Positions 36,040-44,758 of a stretch of 47,833 bases of DNA are shown in pieces (position 1 is the stretch's first letter; each line of letters starts with the position of its first letter). The DNA comes from Alphaproteobacteria bacterium. GTDB lineage: Bacteria > Pseudomonadota > Alphaproteobacteria > TMED109. Position numbers and translations under genes: made by a program. The stretch lies in assembly GCA_022824395.1 (NCBI GenBank), contig JAJDZX010000010.1:1-47833 (forward strand), read 5' to 3'. The notes under the pieces were generated by a model that ran no database searches, was not told the DNA's origin, and saw only the letters and a program-made list of their open reading frames with translations.

Positions 36040-36257
36040 CGTGAGAGATTCTCTCTATCCACCGGTACGTGTTCATCTCGGCTCGGGCTTGCCGTTGTGA
36101 GCGGCTGAAATGTTCTTCAGGGATGTCGCCCGCGAGGGCTTCCTCAAATTCGCGTTCCGTGACATCGGCTCCTTCGATTCCCCCAGTTCGTCGCTAATCG
36201 GAACTTCATGGGCCAGGAAGGCGATCAGGCCATGCGTGGCAAGGGATGTAGCCGGGA

Positions 36258-38045
36258 TCAGGGTGTCACGCTTATGTAAGCATCCTGGTTCGGGTCGATA
36301 TCGAGCAGCTCGAAGGCCCTTGCCTGGAGGCCGGTCGGCTCGGAGGCCAGGAGGAACCGGCTGTCGGGGCGTCCGGGAAGGGAGGCGTGGTTCAGCGTCA
36401 GGGTGCCGAGGTCGGCGAGCAGGGTCGGGAAGCTGTGCACCGGCAGGCCGTCCGGGGTGCGCCTGGTGTCGGCCTTGCCCTTGGCGCTGTCGGAGACCTC
36501 GGCGGGCTCCACGGGCGAGCTCCGCTGCGCCCGGGCGGCCTCGCGGTCGTCGTCCTCGAACAGGATCGGGGCGAGGTCCCGGCGCAGGTGCCACTCCACG
36601 TGGAAGGCCAGCATGCACAGGAACACGTGGGCGCGGACGTGGTCCTCCGAGTAGACGTGCACGGGCCGGACCCGCAGCCGCGAGGTCTTCATCGTGAGGA
36701 ACGCGCGCTCCACGCCGGCGAGGCTCTTGTACGCCTCCACCGCGGCCTGCGCGCCCATGGCGGCGGGGTCCAGGCTGGTGCGCACGACGTTGATCCCGTC
36801 GAGCCGGGCCTCCGCCCGGATCCGGTCCGGGTTGCGCCGCCAGTCGATCCCGGCGTCGTGCACGGTGATGTCGAAGTGCTTCTCCACCTTGCGCCGGTTG
36901 GCGTCGCGCCCCAGGGCCTTGATCGTCCGGTCGCGGTTCGCCGGCCCCGGCCTCCGGCGCGCGGCGGCGGCGGCGATGGCGGCGAGCGTCCGTTCCGTGG
37001 CCTGCAGCAGGTCCTCGCGCTTGCGGCGCCGCTCCTCGCGCAGCCTCGGGTTCAGGCAGACCATCAGCCGTTCGCCGGGGAAGTCCGGGCCGGTGATCTC
37101 CGCCACCGCGTCGGGAGCCAGCGCCTCGGGCTTCAGCGGGGTCGGCGCGTCCGCGTCCGGATCCGGGGAGCGCAGCAGCTTGCGGAGGTCCCGGGTCTGC
37201 AGGGCCGAGATCCAGTCGAGCCCGGCCGGCTCGAGGTCCGCGCGGATGCGGGCCGTCGTCAGCATCCCCCGGTCGCCGACCACCGCCACGCGGTCGATGC
37301 CGAAGCGCTTGCGGACCTTGTCCACCTGGCTGGCGAGCGTGGCGGGATCGGACGTGTTCCCGGCGAACACCTCGACCGCCACCGGGCAGCCATCGGCGGC
37401 GCAGAGGAGCCCGTAGGTGATCTGCTGCCTGCCCTTCTTCCCGTCGCGGTTGTGGCCGAAGGCCGCCAGCGGGCAACACCGTCCCTCCAGGTAGCTGGAC
37501 GAGACGTCATAGAGGATCAGCGTGCGCCCGTCCTGCAGGTGCCGCCTGGCCAGGCTCCGCTCGATCCAGGGCTGGCGCGCCAGCAGCCAGTCGAGCATGG
37601 CCAGCATCTCGTTGCCGGTGACGGGCCCGAGCCTGAGCATGGCCCCGAGGCTGGTCGAGGCGGTCTCCGGGTCCAGGGCCCGGGCGGTCGCCAGCTTCGA
37701 GGCGGGGTGGATGATCCGCGCGGCGACGGCGGCGAGCGCGAGTTCCCGATGCCGCTCCTTCCGGCGCCCGAGGAGGCGCCGGAAGCCGAGCCGCTGCATC
37801 GTGCCTAGCACCGCCGCCACATGACCGTGGGGCAGGCTCCGGTGGATCGTGAAGGCCTGGGCAGGATCGTCGAGCACGAGCCCGCCCTTGAGCACGGCGC
37901 GGAACCCGTCGACGACGGCCGGGTCGAGGTTCGAGAGGTTGCCGACGGTCCGGTGGCGCACCCGCCGTCCCTCGCACCAGGTCTGGCGGAGGAGGACGGC
38001 CCGGGTGCCGTACTGGTTGGGGATCACGTCGATGCGGAAGGACAT
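36258..38045 (-). CDS. IS1634-family transposase
   Basis: 595 residues, full length. Typical IS1634 features: RHRTVGNLSNL near residue 32, an RNase H-like DDE core beginning LILYDVSSSYLEGRCCPLAAFGHNRDGKKGRQQITYGLL (first Asp in YDVSS), then VAVVGDRGMLT (second Asp) and the insertion domain, and a late Glu region GVERAFLTMKTSRLRVRPVHVYSEDHVRAHVFLCMLAF. The reading frame is uninterrupted, so the element may be active. The C-terminus runs over the CTTATGTAAG sequence at the left end. Confidence 0.92.
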   Translation of the reverse strand: MSFRIDVIPNQYGTRAVLLRQTWCEGRRVRHRTVGNLSNLDPAVVDGFRAVLKGGLVLDDPAQAFTIHRSLPHGHVAAVLGTMQRLGFRRLLGRRKERHRELALAAVAARIIHPASKLATARALDPETASTSLGAMLRLGPVTGNEMLAMLDWLLARQPWIERSLARRHLQDGRTLILYDVSSSYLEGRCCPLAAFGHNRDGKKGRQQITYGLLCAADGCPVAVEVFAGNTSDPATLASQVDKVRKRFGIDRVAVVGDRGMLTTARIRADLEPAGLDWISALQTRDLRKLLRSPDPDADAPTPLKPEALAPDAVAEITGPDFPGERLMVCLNPRLREERRRKREDLLQATERTLAAIAAAAARRRPGPANRDRTIKALGRDANRRKVEKHFDITVHDAGIDWRRNPDRIRAEARLDGINVVRTSLDPAAMGAQAAVEAYKSLAGVERAFLTMKTSRLRVRPVHVYSEDHVRAHVFLCMLAFHVEWHLRRDLAPILFEDDDREAARAQRSSPVEPAEVSDSAKGKADTRRTPDGLPVHSFPTLLADLGTLTLNHASLPGRPDSRFLLASEPTGLQARAFELLDIDPNQDAYISVTP

Positions 38046-38127
38046 GCGTCTTATGTAAGTTGTTGTCTGGCCCTGTATCCAATCAGTAAGGCCATGCCTT
38101 GATCATGTCAAGGTCTTCTTATGTAAG
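36258..38127 (-). mobile_element. IS1634-family insertion sequence
   Basis: A full-length IS1634-type transposase gene with CTTATGTAAG sequences at both sides: 36271-36280 at the 3' end of the gene, 38050-38059 just before its start and 38118-38127 further out. CTTATGTAAG is nearly self-complementary, so it can serve as an inverted end in either direction. The exact ends and target duplication could not be fixed from sequence alone; the left end may lie a few bases outside 36258. Confidence 0.65.
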
Positions 38128-38670
38128 CATGCATCCACGACATGGGGTCCCGCCGGCGGCAGGAAGCCATTACGGTTCAGGATGTTGGAAGCGCGAACGG
38201 GCGGTTTAACGGCTTGAAGTTCCGGCTAATCGCCAGCGGGTCATATCGAATCCAATGATCTGGAATGGACGAATGTACTTTCATTTCGGCGTCATTGCGT
38301 AGCCCGTTTCTAAACTCAGTCGATAATGATTGTCTAACCATTTGTGTCATATATGTAATGGTAATCACGCGAAACTCAGTCTCAGGATTGATGTCCTGTT
38401 CGTTTCCGCGTCATGTGCAACTCATTTCTGACTACATGTTCGCTGAGCGCATCTCCATGCAGTTGGATGGCAAGCAAGTACGAGCATGCCAAACCGCGCT
38501 CGCCACGAACATTCGACCGCCTGAAACAGGAAAACTCGGCTGAACGGTCCCGGGGCCGACTTGCACGACAGCCGATCGCGCCGTAATCCAAACGATCTGA
38601 CGCCTGTCCGCCTTCGGTCTTCGCTAGCATGCCGGCCAGACTGCATGCGATTTGGCAAGGAGGTCATGCG
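38128..38670. other. AT-richer intergenic region, no gene recognised
   Basis: About 540 bases of noticeably lower GC between the IS1634 element and the lyase gene. Short frames on both strands (for example minus 38368-38177) have no recognised domain. It could be remains of a gene interrupted by the IS, but I cannot match any family. CCATT...AATGG (38338-38361) forms a weak inverted repeat. Confidence 0.35.
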
Positions 38671-39564
38671 ATGACGGAGATCGACGCGGGGGCAATCCGG
38701 GGCATTACGCCACCGATGACGACGCCCTTCACCGAGGCGGGCGCAATCGACGAGGCGGCGTTTCGCGCGGAGACGCGGTTCCTGCTGGACGCCGGCGTCC
38801 ACGGCCTGGCGGTAGGGGGCAGCTCGGGCGAAGGCCACGCGCTTTCCACCGACGAGGTCTGCCGCCTCACGGAAATCGCAGTCGAGGAAGCGGACGGAAA
38901 GGTCCCGGTGATCGCGGGGATCATCGTCGACTCGACGCAGCAGGCGATCGAGCGCGGCTCTGCGGCCGCTGCTGCAGGCGCGGCGGCGTTGCAGGTGACG
39001 CCGGTGCACTACCTGTTCCGGCCCGACGATTCCCACATGAAGGAGCATTTCCGGGAGCTGACCGAAGCGGTAGCCGCGCCGGTGGTCATCTACAACGTCG
39101 TGCCCTGGACCTACCTATCGCCGGAGCTCCTGGTGGAGATCATGACCGACGTCCCCGGCGTGGTCGGCGTCAAGCAGAGTGCGGGTGACCTCAAGCTGCT
39201 GGCGGACCTGCTGGCGACCGCACCGGAGGGGGTGCGCATCATGAGCGCGGTCGATGCGCTCATGTACCCCTCCTTCACGCTGGGCGCGCACGGGGCCATC
39301 GCCGCCATCCTGACCGCGGCGCCCACGGCCACGGTGGAACTCTGGAATGCGGTGGCAGCCGGCGACCATGCAAGTGCACTCGACCTGCACGGGCGGCTGC
39401 TGGCGCTGTGGAACGCGATGGTGGGTGACAACCTGCCGTCCGCGGTCAAGGCCGCGCTGGACCACCAGGGCGTTACCGGCGGGTTGCCGCGGCGACCGAT
39501 GGCGGCGGCCTCCGGCGCTCAGCGTCAGGCGATCGGCCAGGCCCTCAGGGGGTTGCCGCATTGA
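38671..39564 (+). CDS. DHDPS/N-acetylneuraminate lyase-family aldolase
   Basis: 297 residues, TIM-barrel. Features: GITPPMTTPFTEAGAIDEAAFR, the GGSSGEGHALSTDE loop (about 49-62), the Tyr141 of IYNVVPW and the Schiff-base Lys168 (VGVKQSAGD). The GxxGE motif is as in dihydrodipicolinate synthase, but several catabolic lyases share it. Because it stands apart from lysine genes in an accessory region, a catabolic aldolase is more likely than DapA. ATG 38671 has AAGGAGG 7 bases upstream, a strong ribosome site. Confidence 0.85.
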   Translation: MTEIDAGAIRGITPPMTTPFTEAGAIDEAAFRAETRFLLDAGVHGLAVGGSSGEGHALSTDEVCRLTEIAVEEADGKVPVIAGIIVDSTQQAIERGSAAAAAGAAALQVTPVHYLFRPDDSHMKEHFRELTEAVAAPVVIYNVVPWTYLSPELLVEIMTDVPGVVGVKQSAGDLKLLADLLATAPEGVRIMSAVDALMYPSFTLGAHGAIAAILTAAPTATVELWNAVAAGDHASALDLHGRLLALWNAMVGDNLPSAVKAALDHQGVTGGLPRRPMAAASGAQRQAIGQALRGLPH

Positions 39565-39732
39565 GCACAGTCGAATCTTTGGATCAATATCGTAACAAGA
39601 CCTGCTTCGAAAACGTTGGGACACCAGCGTCGACATATGAACTTTTCTGTGTAGCGCAGAGCAATCTGGCCACGAACGGGGAAGCTGGATTCCCCTGGAC
39701 CGCTGCGGAATGATCGCTGGAATCTGAACGAC

Positions 39733-39750
39733 ATTGACTTATATGTCAAT
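39733..39750 (+). promoter_or_regulatory. Inverted repeat over the start of the low-GC islet
   Basis: ATTGAC-TTATAT-GTCAAT is a perfect 6-bp inverted repeat that spans the ATG (39743) of the first islet gene. A product of the islet, the HTH protein at 40257, may bind here to control its own operon. This is an inference from position and symmetry. Confidence 0.4.
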
Positions 39751-40291
39751 AACTGATCAACTACGCAGCCTGGTGAATGCTGGTCGGCTTCACACCGTTG
39801 ATCCACTGGATTCCAGTTTGGAAGTAAGGCGGGTCATGGCGGTATCGGATGAAGTCCGGCAGCTAATGGACGGACCATGGCCATCCGACGCCATGGAAAG
39901 GCGTGCCTACCGTCTCCGGGCCGACCTGGAGTCATTTGTCAGGGGGCAAGTCGTTGCACTTTCATTGACTCCGTACGCTCATAAATCAGCGTACATGGGC
40001 CTTCTTGCTCCTAGGAAAGATGCTTTCTGGGATATACGAAGTCGCGACCCGAAACCTGGCCTACGTGTCATCGGCCACTTCGCCGAAACCAACGTGTTTG
40101 TCGCGTTGGTCTGGCGGCCCCGTTCGATCGTTTTTGAGGGACGTTTACCTCTCGGCGATGTAGAAGGCCCGAACTGGGACGCCGCCAAATCGGAATGTCG
40201 AGAGAAATGGAAAGCCCTTTTTCCAAATCACACGCCGTTAACTGGGGAGACTATCGGTGACTACATCTCCGAAAACAGACTTTTGGTCTGA
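39743..40291 (+). CDS. Unknown protein, first gene of a low-GC islet
   Basis: 182 residues from ATG 39743 (a TTG at 39734 is also possible). A predicted helical N-terminal half (SDEVRQLMDGPWPSDAMERRAYRLRADLESFVRGQ) is followed by a beta-rich part: AFWDIRSRDPKPGLRVIGHFAETNVFVALVWRPRS, which is reminiscent of RelE/ParE-fold toxins in having a compact strand pair with basic residues. This resemblance is weak. The C-terminus is aromatic and basic (WKALFPNHTPLTGETIGDYISENRLLV). It overlaps the next gene by 35 bases, an arrangement common in toxin-antitoxin pairs. Base composition is lower in GC than the neighbours, pointing to transfer. Confidence 0.55.
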   Translation: MSITDQLRSLVNAGRLHTVDPLDSSLEVRRVMAVSDEVRQLMDGPWPSDAMERRAYRLRADLESFVRGQVVALSLTPYAHKSAYMGLLAPRKDAFWDIRSRDPKPGLRVIGHFAETNVFVALVWRPRSIVFEGRLPLGDVEGPNWDAAKSECREKWKALFPNHTPLTGETIGDYISENRLLV

Positions 40292-40718
40292 AATTGAAGA
40301 TCCCAGCGCGCGCATCCCGGCAGGGAAGCTGGAGTACCTTCGTGAACGTTTTCGTAACGATATGTACGACTTTATTCTCAAGAAGTTTCTGGACCAACAG
40401 GACCGATGCGGCCTTACGAAAGCCAGTCTCGCTCGGAGATTGTCTTGTGATGCTGCGAGATTGAATAGATTGTTGGGTGCGCCAGGAAACTGGACGTTAG
40501 CAACTGTGAGTGATCTCCTCGCTGGGATTTCAGGAGAGACCTTGGACCCGCAGTCCACTAGAGTTCGCGGAAAAGTGCCAAGAAACATGACGTCGATTGA
40601 TCTCCTTACGGCGCAGTCGTCAAATATAAATGGAGTACAAAATACTTATCGGTCTCCATCCGAATATTCAGATGTTGCAGGGAACAATTCCGCAATAATT
40701 GTACAGGCATCCCGATGA
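40257..40718 (+). CDS. HTH-domain protein of the low-GC islet (Xre-like)
   Basis: 153 residues starting at GTG 40257, preceded by GGGGAG. Residues 53-90 (LTKASLARRLSCDAARLNRLLGAPGNWTLATVSDLLAGI) form a Xre-type helix-turn-helix. Before it lies a charged helical region (KLEYLRERFRNDMYDFILKKFLDQQDRCG), and after it a Ser/Asn-rich tail of about 50 residues without clear structure. It could repress the islet through the inverted repeat at 39733 and neutralise the upstream product. The last four bases overlap the next gene (ATGA). Similar in size and order to antitoxins, but no family name can be given. Confidence 0.65.
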   Translation: MTTSPKTDFWSEIEDPSARIPAGKLEYLRERFRNDMYDFILKKFLDQQDRCGLTKASLARRLSCDAARLNRLLGAPGNWTLATVSDLLAGISGETLDPQSTRVRGKVPRNMTSIDLLTAQSSNINGVQNTYRSPSEYSDVAGNNSAIIVQASR

Positions 40719-41122
40719 ACACAAAGGACCGGTGTAATGTATCTGTTCTCGCTGCAGTGTTTTGCGAAGGGGTGAGAGTGGAAAGTAACGGAAAAGAGAT
40801 TCTTATCGGTGTGTACAGCGGGACAATTAACGTCCCCCGGATTCCTGGGATTATAGCTCTGCATTGCTGGATAAACTTGAGTATTCAAGATCCGTCCTCG
40901 ATCTCACTAAATTTCAGAATAACAGATCATAGAAATCAGCAGGTTTACATATCCGAAATCCACACTGAAACGAAGGAAGGGAACAGCCACGGAAGCATTG
41001 TTTTGACCCCGATCAATTATGAGGTCAAAGATCCGAAGGGCTTTCTCCTCCTTGAATACAGCGAGCGCGAAGGAGAATGGAGGCACCTAGTTAAGAAGCA
41101 CGTGAGGTATCAAAGTAACTGA
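40715..41122 (+). CDS. DUF6941-like protein of the low-GC islet
   Basis: 135 residues beginning MNTKDRCNVSVLAAVFCEGVRVESNGKEILIGVYSGTINVPRIPG. The pattern of a Cys/Asp-containing first strand, NGKEILIGVYSGTI and a following beta sandwich (INLSIQDPSSISLNFRITDHRNQQVYISEIHTE) is like DUF6941-type proteins, small beta proteins of unknown role reported in accessory regions. The assignment is by eye. It starts in an ATGA overlap with the HTH gene. Codon use is more AT-rich than in the flanking genes. Confidence 0.55.
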   Translation: MNTKDRCNVSVLAAVFCEGVRVESNGKEILIGVYSGTINVPRIPGIIALHCWINLSIQDPSSISLNFRITDHRNQQVYISEIHTETKEGNSHGSIVLTPINYEVKDPKGFLLLEYSEREGEWRHLVKKHVRYQSN

Positions 41123-41220
41123 ACTCTTAGCGAGATGCATCGGCATCGTTTTGCGTCGCGGCGCCAAGCCAGCCGGGGCCGGATTCGCACGGGCACGGCT
41201 CCTGCTCAGAGGCTGGTCCG

Positions 41221-42204
41221 TCAGCGGAGCCAAGTAAGGCAGCCGGCCGCCTCCAGTACCTGAGCGAGGTCGGCGTTCTCACCGAGGCGGGCGTACCTCT
41301 CGCGAAGTACGCGGAGCGAGCGGGCGTGATAGCGCTGCGGCTTCTGGACCCAGCGGTCTCCGGCGAGATCCACCTCGAACTCCTCGGCTTCCTCGGCAAT
41401 GGCCCGGGCGTTGGCGTCGGACCACGGGAGAAAGCGGCCTCCGACCTCCTCAGCCAGGAGCGGCATCAGGGTCGGCTCCAGCGCGGACCACGTCTCGAAC
41501 GCTCCGTTCGCTTTCGGGTCCTGCATCTCCCGGCACCACGCGAGCGTCTGGGGCGGAATCAATCCGGCCCCGGTGGGATCGGTGGAGAGCTGCCAGACCT
41601 GCGCGGCAATACCGAAATCGGCGAAGGCGGGCCGGGCGCCGAAGAGGTACCTTCGGCTCTCGAGGTGCGCCTCCAGGAGCTCCAGCATCCGGGCAAGCGA
41701 CTGCTCGATGATCGGTGCCGTCTCCGGTGACGAGCCCACGAACCAGACGCGGGGGACCATGCGCTCGCGCACGCCCCGGGCCCGCTCGGCCACGGCGTCG
41801 TCGCTGGCGCCCGGGAGCATGGACCGGGCGATCCGATCGGCCGCCGACAGCTGGTCCGCCTCGTCGCGCCAGCGATAGTGGAACATGTGCTTGTTGCCCC
41901 ACTCGTCGCCGTACTCCTCGAGGAGCGCCGAGAGGAAGGCGAGCACGGGGTCGTCGGGCTGGATCGCGGGCTCGGGCACTTCCGCCTCGAACCGCTCGAT
42001 GACGGGGGTCGAATCCTGGAGACCCTCGCCCTCGGGCGTGATGACCAGCGGCACGAGCGGCAGCCGGGCATGGGCCTTGAATTCGGCCTCGTTGTCAGGC
42101 GTTCGCGTCAGCCACTCGTGCGCGATGCCCTTGTAGCGGAAATAAGCACGAACCTTCACGGAGTACGGCGAGAGTTCCGAGCCAAAGATGCGATAGCGTG
42201 CCAC
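41221..42204 (-). CDS. Glutathione S-transferase-family protein
   Basis: 327 residues from GTG 42204, with GGAG about 8 bases upstream. The N-terminal thioredoxin-like domain reads ARYRIFGSELSPYSVKVRAYFRYKGIAHEWL..., with Ser residues in SPYS and PLVPLVITPEG..LQDSTPVIERFE (cis-Pro and the Glu/Ser glutathione site). The all-helical C-terminal domain has LLEYGDEWGNKHMFHYRW and the FGARPAFADFGIAAQVWQLSTDP helix. It is longer than usual GSTs (about 220), with an extra C-terminal part from residue 250 (FLPWSDANARAIAEEAEEFEVDL). The reaction is unknown. A longer upstream frame has no family character. Confidence 0.8.
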   Translation of the reverse strand: MARYRIFGSELSPYSVKVRAYFRYKGIAHEWLTRTPDNEAEFKAHARLPLVPLVITPEGEGLQDSTPVIERFEAEVPEPAIQPDDPVLAFLSALLEEYGDEWGNKHMFHYRWRDEADQLSAADRIARSMLPGASDDAVAERARGVRERMVPRVWFVGSSPETAPIIEQSLARMLELLEAHLESRRYLFGARPAFADFGIAAQVWQLSTDPTGAGLIPPQTLAWCREMQDPKANGAFETWSALEPTLMPLLAEEVGGRFLPWSDANARAIAEEAEEFEVDLAGDRWVQKPQRYHARSLRVLRERYARLGENADLAQVLEAAGCLTWLR

Positions 42205-42564
42205 GAGTGGTCTCCGATCTGCGAAGGGCCGAACTTGGCAGCGACCATCGTGCGATGGCAAGGCGCAAGGCCGCCGTGGCCGGGCGCCACAGCGCAACGG
42301 AATATCGCCACGTACTGCCGGTATTCCGGCCGGAGCCATGAGCTGCCACACGGTAGTGCAGGAGAAGCCGCCCGGGTTCGATTTCCGATGCGATTGTGTC
42401 GGTAGTGGATTCCGTCAGCTGCCCCCGGTCCCCGCACGTGTCCCGGGCTGCGAGCAATCACGGCACCTGCACACCACACGGCGCTCCGAGGTTGTGACAG
42501 ACTGTGCGAACCTGTCGGCAATGCGCTTGACGGGCATACATGGGATGGCGAGAAGGAGACCGCG
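42205..42564. other. Divergent intergenic region between GST and HDAC-like genes
   Basis: 360 bases. A possible plus-strand -35 box TTGACG (about 42528) lies close to the deacetylase gene. No further gene, RNA or repeat was recognised. Confidence 0.35.
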
Positions 42565-43491
42565 ATGACCACCTTGCTTTTTCACCATGAAAGCTCGGCG
42601 AGGCATGACACCGGTCCCGGCCATCCCGAGCGCCCGGCACGCTATCACGCGGTGATGGAGGCATTGTCCGTCGACGCGTTTGCAGATCTCGTTCGGCGCG
42701 AGGCCCCTGAGGCCGAACGTGAGCAGGTCGCGCAAGCCCATAGCGCGCGCTACGTCGAGGCATTGCTCGATGCCGTGCCCGAGACGGGACTCGTGCGGGT
42801 GGATGCCGACACCGTGCTGTCGCCCGATTCAGGCGAGGCGGCGCTTCGCGCCGCGGGCGCTATGGTGGCCGCGGTGACGGCGGTGATGGCGGGCGAGGCC
42901 ACCAATGCCTTTTGCGCAGTGCGGCCGCCGGGGCACCATGCCGAGCCCGAGCGCAGCATGGGGTTCTGCATATTCAACAATGTCGCGGTGGGCGCGCTGC
43001 ATGCGCGGGAGGCGCTCGGGGCGGAGCATGTGGCCGTGGTCGACTTTGACGTCCACCACGGCAACGGGACCCAGGCAAGATTCGAATCAGACCCATCACT
43101 GTTCTTCGCCTCGACCCATGAGTTTCCCCTTTATCCCGGGACGGGCCGCTCTGACGAGCGGGGCGTCGGGAACATCGTCAATGTCCCGCTCGAACCGGGG
43201 TCGGGTTCGACCGAGTTTCGCGCGGGGATGGAAGGGGCCGTGTTGCCGCAGCTCCGGGCGTTCGATCCCGACCTGATCCTGGTGTCCGCGGGCTTTGACG
43301 CTCATGTGCGAGACCCGCTGGCAACGCTGCGGCTGGTGGACGAGGACTTCGCGTGGGTGACGGAGCGGCTCTGCGAGGTTGCCGACGAGGTGTGCGGCGG
43401 CCGGCTGGCCGCAACGCTTGAGGGCGGCTACGACCTCGGGGCTCTCGCGACGAGCGTCACGGAGCACGTGCGCGTGTTGATGACGGCCTGA
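42565..43491 (+). CDS. Histone deacetylase-family (class II-like) deacetylase
   Basis: 308 residues with AGAAGGAG before ATG 42565. The Zn site and catalytic residues are present: His124-His125 (RPPGHHAE), Asp162 and His164 (VDFDVHHGNGTQ), Asp245 (SAGFDAH). RYHAVMEAL near the start and GGYDLGALATSVTEHV at the end complete the fold. Bacterial members (acetylpolyamine amidohydrolases, AcuC-like and class II HDAC-like) remove acyl groups from small amines or proteins. Which applies is undetermined. It stands as a single gene. Confidence 0.88.
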   Translation: MTTLLFHHESSARHDTGPGHPERPARYHAVMEALSVDAFADLVRREAPEAEREQVAQAHSARYVEALLDAVPETGLVRVDADTVLSPDSGEAALRAAGAMVAAVTAVMAGEATNAFCAVRPPGHHAEPERSMGFCIFNNVAVGALHAREALGAEHVAVVDFDVHHGNGTQARFESDPSLFFASTHEFPLYPGTGRSDERGVGNIVNVPLEPGSGSTEFRAGMEGAVLPQLRAFDPDLILVSAGFDAHVRDPLATLRLVDEDFAWVTERLCEVADEVCGGRLAATLEGGYDLGALATSVTEHVRVLMTA

Positions 43492-43813
43492 CGCCGAGGT
43501 GGTGCGGGCGCGGCTTCATGGCGCCGCCGGCGCAGGGCTTGGGACGAGAGGCACGAGCGGGCGGGCTGCCCCGGGGGCCAGCGCCGGCAGGCGCGACGGC
43601 TTCTTCCATGGTCACCGTACCGCGGGTTTGCGCCTCCCGCGGGCACGAATGATCTTTCGGTCGTAGTTGGGACGGGGAGGACTGCCAGTCGACGCCACTT
43701 GACCGCCGGCGGCTGTCGGTCGCGAAGGGTGGATGCCGCCGGCCTGGTCAGGGCGAGCCGTGGCCGTGGCAAGACCTATGATTGACCGGAAGAGTGGGCA
43801 GGGTAGGGCGGTC
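43492..43813. other. Intergenic, no gene recognised
   Basis: 322 bases between the deacetylase and nucleoside hydrolase genes. It is GC-rich with no convincing frame, hairpin or RNA gene. Confidence 0.35.
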
Positions 43814-44758
43814 ATGGGTGCGCGGCCACTGATCATCGACTGTGATCCCGGACAGGACGATGCCATCGCCCTGCTGATGGCCATCGCATCGGCTGAGGAA
43901 TTCGACCTGCTCGGCGTCACGGCGGTCGCCGGCAACGTGCCCCTGGCAAAGACAGAGGCCAACGCGCGCCGAGTTCGGGATCTGGCCGGCTGGCCGGAGC
44001 TTCCGGTGTATGCCGGCTGCCCTCGGCCCATGGTGCGTACTCCCGTGACCGCCGAAGCCGTGCACGGCCCGAGCGGGATCGACGGCGCCGATCTGCCGGA
44101 GCCAAGCCGCACGGCTGAAGAGGTGCATGCGGTGGAATTCCTGGTGCAGACGCTGGCCGAGGCGCCAAGTTCTGTGACCCTTGCCACCCTCGGGCCGCTG
44201 ACGAATGTCGCGCTCGCGATCATCAAGAACCCGTCGATCCTCGACAACGTGGCCGAGATCGTGGCGATGGGTGGCGCGATCGGGCTTGGCAACGTCACCC
44301 CGGCGGCCGAGTTCAACATCTATGCGGATCCGCACGCGGCTCATGTGGTCTTCGAGGCGGGCGTGCCGCTCACGATGGTGGGGCTGGACGTCACCCGTCA
44401 GGCGATCGCGACGCCTGCGCGCATCGAGGCGATCCGGTCCTTGGAGACGGCGCCCGCGGCGGCCGTCTGCGGCATGCTCGTGTACTACGGCGCGCAAACC
44501 ACGACCAAGTATCGCCATGGCCCGCCGCTCCATGATCCGTGCGTGATCGCCCATCTCTTGAAGCCTGAGCTGTTCGAAGGGCGGGAGATGCGGGTCGCGA
44601 TCGAACTGGCCGGTGAGCACTGCCAGGGGCGGACGGTGTGCGACGTGCACGGACGAAGTGGTGCCCCCAATGCCCGAGTTCTGGAACGCGTGGATGCCGA
44701 TGGCTTCTTCGCTCTCTTGACCGAACGCCTCGCGCGCCTTCCGGTAGCAACGCCGTAA
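43814..44758 (+). CDS. Inosine-uridine preferring nucleoside hydrolase-family
   Basis: 314 residues from ATG 43814. The Ca2+/substrate motif is DCDPGQDD at 9-16, followed by TAVAGNVPLAKTEANARRV and the conserved TLGPLTNVALAI, VAMGGAIGLGNVTPAAEFNIYADPHAAHVVF and PLHDPCVIAHLL (Asp of the active site) segments. These enzymes split N-glycosidic bonds of nucleosides to ribose and base. Ribose could then be phosphorylated by the ribokinase-like protein. The gene stands alone. The frame is open 27 codons upstream, without family character. Confidence 0.88.
   Translation: MGARPLIIDCDPGQDDAIALLMAIASAEEFDLLGVTAVAGNVPLAKTEANARRVRDLAGWPELPVYAGCPRPMVRTPVTAEAVHGPSGIDGADLPEPSRTAEEVHAVEFLVQTLAEAPSSVTLATLGPLTNVALAIIKNPSILDNVAEIVAMGGAIGLGNVTPAAEFNIYADPHAAHVVFEAGVPLTMVGLDVTRQAIATPARIEAIRSLETAPAAAVCGMLVYYGAQTTTKYRHGPPLHDPCVIAHLLKPELFEGREMRVAIELAGEHCQGRTVCDVHGRSGAPNARVLERVDADGFFALLTERLARLPVATP

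Noticed and set aside
36387..37808. A 473-codon plus-strand frame opposite the IS1634 transposase
   Set aside because: Antisense shadow of an intact transposase with conserved motifs.
38177..38543. Short frames in the AT-richer region after the IS1634 element
   Set aside because: No recognised domain, no ribosome site and no coding bias; kept only as an uncertain intergenic region.
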